A stretch of DNA of 64,000 bases, from contig JASANG010003372.1 of NCBI GenBank assembly GCA_030248215.1, forward strand, positions 1-64,000, written 5' to 3'. The DNA is from Enoplolaimus lenunculus. Its lineage: Eukaryota; Nematoda; Enoplea; Enoplida; Thoracostomopsidae. Under the pieces are notes generated by a model. The model was not told where the DNA came from. It made no database searches and saw only the letters and a program-made list of their open reading frames with translations. Below are positions 55,501 to 64,000 of this stretch, in pieces. Positions within the stretch are counted from its first letter, which is position 1. Every line of letters begins with the position of its first letter. The position numbers and the translations under genes were made by a program.

Positions 55501-58500
55501 CGAGAAACTAAATTAGTATCCATTGAAAATTGAAGAAACCTAAAATTAAAAAATGAAATATAATTTCAAACCTCCTGCAGTTTTTTGTAGTATACTTGAG
55601 TATACCATGTCATCATTTCTTGTTTCGGTAAATGACATGGCTAATTTACGAAGCGCAATTAAAAAAATATCGGAGTCGGATATTGACAAAATTTTCTTAA
55701 GTTCGAATCAGAATTGGTAGAAAGTTAAGCGGTTGAATCGAATTTTGAGTAATCGTCCAAATTTTGCTAAAAGTTTTTCGATTATTCTCTGTGCTTTTAA
55801 AATGGTAATAAAAAGATTTTTTGACTTCAGCGTTCAACCCACTACCATCTTAAAAGTTACCTGTCGTACGGATGATATTGTGAAAGCTGCATTAAGTGCA
55901 ATACTCAGTTGTGAATTACACCACCAGGTGTTGGTTGAAGAATTTTCAGTGGACTTTCAAATTGAATGTTCTAATTTTACTGATGACTTGGCCCATGTAT
56001 AGACAAGGGGCGGAGAGTTTTTCTGTGGAACTAGAATAGAGTAAGTTTAATCTTTAGACTAGTTTTTTGACTTAGCTCAGGCTTCGGCTTAGGCTTAGGC
56101 TTACAAATATGCTAACAATACTGTTCAGCCCCAGTTTTTTTACATTGGCCGTTGAGTTTATTCAACATTTATGGCGCTCGTGTTTGAAACAAACTATTAA
56201 AGAAACTTTATTTTTTATTCGTATTACAATTTACTGGAAACCGAGGTAACGTAGTTGAAAAACAAAGGACAAATATCTTACGATTTCAACAGCCACGATA
56301 TCCGTGTACATCCCAGAGACTGTAGTAATATTTTCTTCGTTGAATGCGGCGTGTAACGAGATAAATATTGCTTCCAAACAAATTGCCATTCGGTCGCACC
56401 TCCTTCGCGCAACGTTGTGCAAACCACTGATTTCAAATTGAACGCAGAAATGCTAAAATTCAAAAGCCAAAACATTACTTGTGATTACCACCGTATTAAT
56501 TCTCAAATGTGTGTAACGCCTTATATCTCCAACTGCGATCAAGGAAATGTTCCAACTTTATTTGCTTGTGAATGAATTTGTGGAGCGCAGCCATGAGTTT
56601 ATTTCGTTAGGGATATATTTCTTTTATTTGTCGGCGCGTATACCAACCCAAGGTAACTTATGTGTATTGCAAATCTATATACAAACGAACTTTTTGAGCG
56701 AGTCTTGAGCCATAGCGAATCGAAATGATTGTTTTGCAGTCGATAAGCACGAATCTACTGAATGTTCACATGCTGCATCAATAATTAACATTCGAAGCTG
56801 TCTAAAAATAGAAAAAATGGTATAGTTCGCTAATTATCTCCAAAAACTAAACCATCACAAGTTACTTTTGTTTTATGTAGAAAACATAAATTTAAGCCTA
56901 AACCTAAATGTAAACTTATGTTTGAACATAAACATCAATAATTAGATGTCGAAATTGTCTAAAATTAAAAAGGAGTCGTTTATTTAGGTGTTCGAAAAAT
57001 TAACACCTGCCCGTTACTTCTGTCGTCTACAAAGCATAAAACTAAGTTTAGACCTAAACCTAAAATCAACGGCGAGCTTTGATTGAAGCATACTTGATTT
57101 GCGCTGAATCTGTTGGCTTTTCGGTCCATCCAAAATGTTGCAGTTGCGGCTCTAACAAGCGAATCATATACTTCTAAAACTACATTATAGACATTTATGG
57201 TTAAAATAAGATTACAAACAATTAACTGGGTTTCTAAAACACTTCTTATGTACGACTTAGTACTTACTCGCTATGTCTATAATTATTGAACCATTTTGCC
57301 GTTTTTATAAAAGCGTACATATGTAAAGTAAATACTAAAGTCGCTGACTATACTTGATATGTTACAAATTAACCGTTCAGAAGATATGCTAATCATGGTC
57401 TGATTGAAATTGTACATTCATGGAGCATCGTTAATATAAAGCAAACTTATTACTTTCTTGTTATGACAATTGTTCGCATTTGTGGTTTATTTTTGCGGTG
57501 CACTCGGACATTCATGTCGTGCTGTGCACGTGCTCAAGTACTCATGCAGCGCACTTGTGCAGAACTCGTGCTATCGCATTCGTTCCACACTTGTGCGTTC
57601 ACTCGTTCTTTATTTACTTGCACAGCCAGAAAGCGATGCTCTCGTGCACGCACTCGCCTCACTTTGTTCGGCTCGTGCCGCACACTTGACCCATCTTAGA
57701 AGCGTGCGTTCATATCTCGGAAGAATGTCAAGCCGTGCTACAGTCTGGAGCCTTACCAAGAACACGCCGTACAACGGATTATCCGAAAGAATTGTGCGCA
57801 GCCAATCAAAGTTACGCAATGCAACTTTCCACGGTAGCCAATGGTGTTCTCGGTACAAATATCTTGTCGCGTTCATTGCGATTGTTGCGTCAAGATTTCC
57901 AGCTCTGAAAAATCATTTGAACATTTAGTATTCAATCCGTTGCTTATAGGACGGCAAGCAGATGGAAGCGTTCTAGGATATTTTATGTCCAGGTTAAAAC
58001 ATTAACTGTTTGCATTAATTTTTTTCTAACATCATTGCCAATTATTCATTTGAGAACTAGAGTAAGCTATGGCACTAATCAAAGGCAACCGGATGACAAG
58101 CGTTTACGTTATTAATTGCAGATCCAAGCGGCGAGCTATAATGTTTGCAACCACTGGCCTTGCCGCTGCAAAAATTTTGTGATGCAAATGGTTTGTTTAA
58201 AAGTCGTAATGTATTTTATAGCCAAATTTCTGAAATATATGGCTTGGCGAGGGTACACCACGAATTTAAATTTTTTTCACTTTCGGCGCGATTAGTCAAT
58301 TTAAAGTTATCGAAAAATTACTGCAAAAGCGCTTCTAAACAGGAAAATTTTAGAACAGAAAAAGTATCTTGCACAACCAGAATTTCCTGGATCCGCTACA
58401 GGTTTACACTGAGGATTATAGTTAAATTTTTTGAAAGTTCATTTGTTGCACAAAAAACTTTCCTCAATAAAAATACTTTTTATAAAATAAAAATTTAAAT

Positions 58501-61500
58501 TTTAATACCTCGCAAGCTGTAATGCGTCTTCAAGTATTCTTGCACGGCTGGTAGGTGAAATCAACTAAAAACAACACAAAATATTAATGTGTTTATCAAA
58601 ATCATGAATATCATACTATTATGACTCCTTGAGTTTTAAGGGTGTAAAAAACCGAACGTTTTTTTATTGTTTAAAAAACACAATCATCCCTGCTTTTTTC
58701 CTACCTCGAACTATCTTTTTAACTTTTTTTAATTTTTTATCACTTTTCTTTCAATCGAATCTTTACAATACCACATCTCACACCGCTGCTTTTAGTCTAC
58801 CACAAAAATGGGTTGGAGAACGCTAAAAATACAACACGCGCTGATACATTTTGTTCCATCACATTTCAGACAAGTTACATAGACAGCTGTTCTGCTCAGG
58901 AGTGCATAAGATACACTTGTTCAAGAGTGTGCAAGTAGGTAAATTATGTGTAGAAAACAATGTACCCAGCGCGTGTTGCATTTTTTACCTTTCCTCCTTA
59001 TATTTGGGAGGTCAAAATTTCAGAGATTCCGAAATTCATATACTGTCGTATATACTGAAAATTTGTCGCTTTTATTTTTAACAAAAATTCAATCGATGTT
59101 GGCTGTCAGCTGCATGTGCAATGAATGTAAAATAACCCCCCCCCCCAAGTGAGGAAAGTGCACCCCCCAAGTGAGGAAAGTGGATCCCCAAGTGAGGAAA
59201 GTGGACCCCCAAGTGAGGAAAGTGGACCCCCCAAGTGAGCAAAGTGGACCCCCAAGTGAGGAAAATGTAGCTAAACCGCAACAAGCGTTGGAACATTGTG
59301 TGCCGTGCAAAACGAGCTTGTTGTATACTCTACTTAGCACATGTTACTTTTAAGGCCGTCCCGGTTTGTTGTGGGTCTGTAAAAGAGTAGGCTTACATTC
59401 TAGACTACATTTTTTGCTTAGGTTTAGGGTTAGGCTTAGGAATACGCTTTTGCAACGCTTAGGCTTAGGCTTAGGCTTAGGAATACGCTTAATCTACAGT
59501 TACTGCCCAAAAAGTTACATTGGCCCTCTTCTTTGAGGATATCATCAATTCTTGATATGAGATACCCTATGATCATAATCGAGTTGCTTTATAAGTAGTT
59601 GCCAGTTACGCAAATCATAATTAACGCGATAAAATCCTTTGTAGTCAACGTTGCCAATAATCCACTGATTTGAGGCGAGTTGTACTGGAAGAACGACTGA
59701 AATATTTAGAAACGAATAATTTTAATTTGACGTAAATTTATAAATAACCTTAGAAAAAATTTCAATTTGAAATGTTACTTAGGGTTGCGCTATACTTGAC
59801 GGCCGGCGCTGTTCGTCCCCCGTGCTTTCGTTACCCGCACGGCGCCGTCCGGCAATTTCGTCACCATACGTTATCGTGCATGAGTTATTTGCGTACAATA
59901 CCGCACGGTGACGGAGGGTGTCGCATGGTGAGGAATGGCGCCGTACGGGTGACGAACGGAGCCGTACGGAGGACGGGCGGATGATTGTTTCAGGAAAATA
60001 AGTAGAATAAGAAAATTTTATACAGAAAAGCGCTTACACAGAATGTAAAATAACCTGGATGCTAGAGACCAGGGCCCATATTCTCTAATGTGCATATCAG
60101 CTAACATCAGTTAGTAATAAGTTTTCAAACTGGCTAACTATTGCAGTAAATTTTGAGCCTCAGCATTCACTGGTTCAATGGTAACAGGACCTATCACTAA
60201 TTGGTGATAGGTGCCACACACATTTGAGAATATGAGCCCAAAAGAGTGATATTTGAGGTTCAGTCGTTCGTAAAAACATTAAAATAAAACCATATCCTCT
60301 CATAATGACACCCTGGCTACACTCTTGTCCCTTCTAGCTATAACTCAGCGTACTTGTTTTGTCTGGTTGAATCCATGTAAACTGTACATTATCCCAAATT
60401 GGTGGTGGTAAATTGCTTGTAACATATTTGAATGGAATTATCCATTGTTGCTGGCTGTAAACCAAAAATTTAATTCCGTGAAACAAAATTTAGCAAAAAA
60501 AGTTATAAAACTAAGATACGACTTAAAAATTTAAGAATCCCCGGACTGGGATCAAAATTCAAAACCAAGATTTTGAATTTAGGCTTAGCACTAAAATGGC
60601 GTATGTTTTCTCTTTAGCTTCGCTCGCGAGGTATATTTACCACTATTCTATCTGGCAGGGCTCTCTATTTTAGAAGTTTCTGGATCCGCCACTGATGTTA
60701 ACACTCTATGAAACAATGGTACTATTCCGCACGCTGGGTACAAAGCGATGTCATTATGCCTGACTGTAGAGATCATTGTGAAAAACAGTGGATTCAGAAA
60801 AATCTGGGGGGAAGACAAAAAACAGCTATCAGAACACATCCCAAGTGTGAGAATCAATTTGATTTTAAGAAATAAAATCTGTTCATAAGCGACTTAATGC
60901 TCAAGCTGCAAACGTTAAGGATTCGTGCAGTTCAATTTTTTCAAAACTTCCAAAGTGGGCATGTAGCCAAAAGGGGGCAGGGTGACTCAGTCCCCCTGGA
61001 CAATTTTTTACAAGATCTGGCTAGGTTTTGAACAAGTTCCAAACTTGCCAGACTCATGAAAAAATAAGGTATAAAAGTAACACGCGTTTCGCGATATCCG
61101 TAAAACCATATAAAATCTATTAACTTCGTTTCATTTCTTTCAGTCTCAGAAAACGCAAACTGTTGTTGGCGTATTGTGACGGCAAGTGTTTCATAATTTC
61201 GGTCAATTATCACTACGGGATATCCTGGCTGGCTGATCCAAATGTTCATAACGGTTTCTACTTTAAATCCTTCCATTCGGGACTTTGCAGCTGGATTTTC
61301 ACTGATCGCCTTAAAGTAATTATTTGTTAGAATACGGAATACGCACAAAATACACTGCAAAGAATGGTGAGTCAAATTGACTCTCTCCAAAATAGGCTCT
61401 GCGGGACTACACAAACTGAGTCACATTCGACTCCGGTAGAGTCAAACGGTGCGACTTAGGCGTCGAATTTGACTCTTGTGAGGTCGAATTTGACTCAGTT

Positions 61501-62797
61501 TGTGTAGTTCCGTAGAGCCTATTTCGAAGAGTCAATGTGACTAATCATTTTTTGCAGTGTAGGCACAACTCAACCGCAATCTACTATGTTCTAATTCTCA
61601 TATCTGAGCCCGTATTCTCAAATGTGTTCAGCGCCTTGCCACTTGGTGATCGGTCCTGTAACTTTGGAACCAGCGCATGGTGAGGTTTAACATTCAGCAC
61701 GCTGTTCGCGTTTGATTTGCCTTACTTTTGTACCAGTTTTGATATCAGCAATTGCAGATGTTCGCCAGTTTAAAACCCTATCGGTAACTGATGATAGGTA
61801 ACGCATTTGAGAATGTGGTCCCAGAAATCCGTCTGAACGAATATATACGGTCGTACCCACACCCTTTGATCAATTAAGAAACCAGTGGCGAAATAGCCAA
61901 GTTTATATTTCAGTAGAATATCACCATTTTTTGGACTCCAAAATCCAGCAGGTTAGTATCCTAAGCTTGCCTTTTTCATGTATCAAGAAATTCCGCTCCG
62001 TGATATATTAGTTTTATATTTACCCGTGCATGCCCCGGCCCATAGCCATCGCACAGTGGCGGATCCAGGATCTCAAAATGGGGGGGCAAAGTTTCACAGG
62101 TAATAAACTTATTTTTGAGCCATACTGTAGTGACCCAAATAAGAGGGGGTCCCCATTTTGAGTCCCAATTAATAGGAGTCCGTATTTCTAATAAGAATCC
62201 GTAAGCGGGTAGAGTCCTTAAACCCTTGTTTAGAGTCCATAAATGTCTATTATCCCTCAGTGTAGTGCATAAATGACTCCAGGGCCAAGAAACATTAAAG
62301 CGTGCTTATACTATTGTGTATAAAACAGAGAAATAAACAGCGTAGAACAGCAATTGACACTATATAATTTTTGTCGACATGCTGTTGGGAGGCCACGGCC
62401 GGGTGCCCCCCCCCCCGTGGATCCGCCATTGCCATCGCACCATGTTAGGGGGGATAAAAATTTTTTTTAGCAGTGGCATAAAAGGTTTTTGGGGCAAACA
62501 TTTCCCGGGGGCTGAGCCTCTTGAGCACCATCTTGGCTACGGAAGAACCATGCATTCCCTATTCGAGTACGTAATAGTATACGTTTATAACACTTGTCAC
62601 CAGTTAGCGATCAACTTTCAAACAAAATCCCATTGACGAACAATTCAGTTAGTTTCGCGATATTGTGATGCAAGTTAAAGTTTTAGCTCTGACGACAAAA
62701 TAATATTTAAGTGATATGTAATGTTTCTCACTTGATTGATGGCACACCAAAGGTCGTTCGATACTGTATTATTGTAACCATGTTCTTTCATATAAGC
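52363..62797 (-). CDS. Second aminopeptidase N-like M1 gene, C-terminal half (exons 9-20), runs off window
   Basis: Tandem paralogue of the gene at 13,898-33,647, same strand. Exons: 62,797-62,732; 61,309-61,125; 60,454-60,354; 59,696-59,566; 58,564-58,509; 57,904-57,757; 57,173-57,094; 56,801-56,691; 56,452-56,282; 55,539-55,400; 54,544-54,475; 52,521-52,363. Lengths 66, 185, 131, 56, 148, 80, 171 and 70 and the phases equal those of the first gene; exon 11 differs by one codon. It encodes the helical C-terminal domain ([44 protein letters not shown]). Exon 14 is about 55 percent identical to the paralogue by hand count. Exons 1-8 with the zinc site lie beyond 64,000, so activity cannot be judged. 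Exon 18 is one base short, which shifts the frame. That is either a damaged gene, an allele or an assembly error. The stop codon lies in a MITE terminus. Confidence 0.92.
52800..53830. repeat. Diverged satellite, about six units of 150-175 bp, in intron 19
   Basis: Each unit starts near TATGCAAATTA followed by CTATTAGCTAAC (52,818, 52,976, 53,151, 53,303, 53,458, 53,633, partial 53,803) and contains GGTTTTGGAGGTTTGTAAAC, then CAGATTCCTCGCACCC. Units are clearly less alike than those of the 134-bp array. Confidence 0.85.
53925..53983. repeat. GGACGGACAGAC microsatellite-like stretch
   Basis: Imperfect GGACAGAC/GGACGGAC repeats (GGACGGACAGACGGACC), followed by CATCCACC and CTTCGCGGGGG. The short minus-strand frames here (PSVCLSVGPSVRP) are low complexity, not a gene. 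Confidence 0.8.
54945..55209. repeat. AGACATATTTGTCTTA repeat element (family E, copy 2)
   Basis: Six or more TTTCAGACATATTTGTCTTATA-like words in both orientations, as at 32,440-32,642. In intron 18 of the second aminopeptidase. Confidence 0.65.
55400..55539 (-). CDS. Exon 18 of the second aminopeptidase, one base short
   Basis: 140 nt against 141 in the paralogue. The start reads FLQFSMDTNLVS in frame, but after NNHLG the matching sequence (GFVLWNFVKDNW, paralogue [13 protein letters not shown]) is in the next frame. As given, the shifted frame passes through exon 19 and stops in exon 20. Splice sites (ttttag, gtaagt) are intact. Confidence 0.85.
55990..56150. mobile_element. TTAGGC-bearing MITE (family C) in intron 17
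   Basis: GGCCCATGTATAGACAAGGGG to CCCCAGTTTTTTTACATTGGCC, with a short TTAGGC core. Confidence 0.85.
57228..57348. repeat. Family-K inverted-repeat element, copy 3
   Basis: GGGTTTCTAAAACACTTCTTATG at one end, TATAAAAGCGTACATATG inside; aligns with 52,110-52,215. Confidence 0.55.
57495..57690. repeat. CTCGTGC-rich stretch beside exon 14
   Basis: Loose repeats of CACTTGTGC/CTCGTGC/GTGCACG about every 10-20 bp. It gives long open frames on the plus strand by composition only, and lies in the intron just after exon 14 of the second aminopeptidase. Confidence 0.55.
58690..58770. repeat. Single arm of the family-H hairpin
   Basis: CTACCTCGAACTATCTTTTT to CTTTCAATCGAATCTTTACA, as in the right arm at 40,559-40,616; the opposing arm is absent. 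Confidence 0.75.
59138..59267. repeat. 20-21 bp minisatellite, six units
   Basis: CCCCCAAGTGAGGAAAGTGGA repeated with small changes (AGTGCA, GAGCAAAG variants), preceded by a C run. In intron 12 of the second aminopeptidase. Confidence 0.95.
59336..59525. mobile_element. TTAGGC-bearing MITE (family C) in intron 12
   Basis: Left end AGCACATGTTACTTTTAAGG (diverged), right end CCCAAAAAGTTACATTGGCC, with two TTAGGC blocks around CGCTTTTGCAACGC. It ends 40 nt from exon 12. Confidence 0.8.
59777..59985. mobile_element. CpG-rich element (family G)
   Basis: Left end TTAGGGTTGCGCTATACTTG, CpG-rich inside with GGCGCCGTCCGG and GCCGTACGGA words. The right terminus is less clear. Confidence 0.65.
60072..60240. 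mobile_element. MITE family B in intron 11 of the second aminopeptidase
   Basis: GGCCCATATTCTCTAATGTG to CACATTTGAGAATATGAGCCC. At 169 bp it is shorter than the other full copies (about 217-225 bp). Confidence 0.8.
61353..61559. mobile_element. TA-flanked near-perfect palindrome (family P, copy 2)
   Basis: TA, CACTGCAAAGAATGGTGAGT on the left and CATTTTTTGCAGTG, TA on the right. The inner CTACACAAACTGAGTCA is opposite TGACTCAGTTTGTGTAG. The whole can fold into a stem of about 90 bp. Confidence 0.8.
61606..61822. mobile_element. MITE family B in intron 9 of the second aminopeptidase
   Basis: GAGCCCGTATTCTCAAATGTGT to CGCATTTGAGAATGTGGTCCC, same layout as 8,741-8,958. Confidence 0.8.
62054..62431. 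mobile_element. hAT-like MITE (family L) with perfect 8-bp duplication and nested element
   Basis: CAGTGGCGGATCCAGG to GTGGATCCGCCATTG, with CCATCGCA on both sides (62,046-62,053 and 62,432-62,439). Compared with 39,017-39,187 it is interrupted from 62,126 to about 62,357 by a family-J piece. Confidence 0.9.
62126..62357. mobile_element. Family-J element (right end lost) nested in the hAT-like MITE
   Basis: TA, then CTGTAGTGACCCAAATAAGA and the AGTCCATAAATGTC region shared with 38,276-38,674. The right inverted end is absent; host sequence resumes at TATATAATTTTTGTCG. Confidence 0.75.
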
Positions 62798-62803
62798 CTG
62801 AAA

Positions 62804-62846
<43 letters not shown>

Positions 62847-62847
62847 T
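62804..62847. repeat. (ATT)n microsatellite beside a splice acceptor
   Basis: About 14 units, ending 7 nt upstream (transcript sense) of exon 9 of the second aminopeptidase. Confidence 0.9.
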
Positions 62848-62849
62848 CT

Positions 62850-64000
62850 AATTATTGCCTGCCAGAGTATAATGTCATTGTTGCTTTGTAGTGCACTGAA
62901 TAAGAGGTAGACGGTATTAATATGGGCGTACCTATGTGGCCTGTAGCTAGTTGATTTTCCTAGGGGACTAAATTTTTTCACGAAGGATACAATAACAGTT
63001 TTCGATGACTTATACAAGCAAGGTTGAAAATATTCCAGGGCTGGTACCAAAATTCTACCGCAAAGGGCTAAGCGACAGTATGTATTTTGAGTTCGAATCA
63101 ATAAGAGTCTATATTTTCGTAAATACAGTGCTTAAATCTATATTTCTAAATTTTATTAGTATGTTGTAGCAAAACGTTCCCCTCCAAATCCTTAATATAA
63201 TTGCAACTGCGAGAATGCCATATGAATGCATTATAATAGCAGTCTTGCCCGCGCGTACCAGTCATTCACATTGTTAGCCGAGGTACTGGGCATTTCCAAT
63301 TTTTGAGAAGCCACCTATTTTTTGCAGGTCCAAAACTTATAAGCTTGATAAGACAGGCTGCGTTTGGTTACACTATAATTAGCCAATCTTCAGGATAGGA
63401 CATCCGGCACCTGATCAAGTGGGAACTGACCTTTGATTAAATACACTAGGTGGTAGTAGACGCCGGACTATTCAGTTAAGCAGACCTAAAAACGTTTGAA
63501 TCTTAAATCCGTTCAATATCAACAATTTGCAACTATTTTTATACATTCGAAGCTATGGGAGCGCACTCAGCTCACCCAGAACCAATCTGCAGTGTCTGGC
63601 CACTTCTGCCAGTTTACAATAGATCACAGATCTGTGCGCACACCTATGTAGCGACTCTCTAGGACACCGACACTTCAAAGCCTGCCTTTTTCAGTTTAGA
63701 ATCTTACTAATCAAAGCTTTGTCTACCGACACCAGTTTGTAAGGGGTCTTTATGCCAAGTTCTGATCCCAAAAATTCCCATGTAGTCCGAAAGGTCACAC
63801 ATTCTCGCAAAATGTGACGCCAACTGTCATAACCTAAGTTCTACTCAGATTTAGAGGAGCTGGGTGCAGTAACATCTGTACAGTTGTCGAAACAATTTTC
63901 AGTGGATAGATACCTTGTAAAACATAGTACGAACGTAACAAAAACAAACAATCTTTACATGTTGTGTCTAGAACACCTATTTGCTTCATTTGCGTTCGCA
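62850..64000. other. Right end of window, no exon recognised
   Basis: This is inside the second aminopeptidase gene, in the intron upstream of exon 9. The expected preceding exon (66 nt, like [12 protein letters not shown] of the paralogue) was not found before 64,000. The sequence has no repeat shared with the rest of the window that I could see. Confidence 0.4.

Noticed and set aside
57470-57928. 152-codon plus-strand open frame
   Set aside because: It overlaps exon 14 of the minus-strand aminopeptidase and a low-complexity GTGC-rich stretch; composition explains it.
888-59525. TTAGGC arrays as a chromosome end
   Set aside because: Arrays are short, scattered, on both strands, and bounded by transposon ends with target duplications.
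1-64000. Search for LTR, endogenous virus, Polinton or toxin remnants
   Set aside because: No reverse transcriptase, integrase, capsid or envelope-like stretch and no long direct terminal repeats were recognised.

Overview
The window is AT-rich genomic DNA from an animal: split genes with GT-AG introns, a type II membrane M1 aminopeptidase typical of metazoans, and very many short non-autonomous DNA transposons. I cannot name the species. The recurring hexamer TTAGGC is the telomere repeat of nematodes, but here it lies only inside small interspersed elements, so it is not used to assign the organism.

Four protein-coding genes can be built by hand. (1) 8,288-9,661, plus strand: a two-exon, four-helix membrane protein resembling the LAPTM family. 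(2) 13,898-33,647, minus strand: a nearly complete aminopeptidase N-like M1 metallopeptidase in about 20 exons, with a membrane anchor, GAMEN and HEXXH-X18-E motifs all intact; one internal exon (the sixteenth) was not found. (3) 45,686-49,467, plus strand: a four-exon, 336-residue glycosylated multi-pass membrane protein with a C-terminal PPxY motif, function unknown. (4) 52,363-62,797, minus strand, running off the right edge: the C-terminal half (12 exons) of a second M1 aminopeptidase, a tandem paralogue of gene 2. Most matching exons have identical lengths and phases, but exon 18 is one base short.

Everything else is repeats. The commonest is a roughly 150-300 bp inverted-repeat element carrying TTAGGC arrays (about 20 copies, several with perfect 8-bp target duplications). 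One copy supplies the last codons and stop codon of the second aminopeptidase. Others include a TA-flanked family, a TTAA-flanked piggyBac-like family, a hAT-like family with 8-bp duplications, CpG-rich palindromic elements, tRNA-derived SINE heads and several foldback elements. Many are nested, so relative ages can be read. Intron 8 of the first aminopeptidase contains a 4.3-kb satellite of about 32 units of 134 bp, and intron 19 of the second holds a diverged 150-175 bp satellite. No virus-derived element, CRISPR array or rRNA was recognised.
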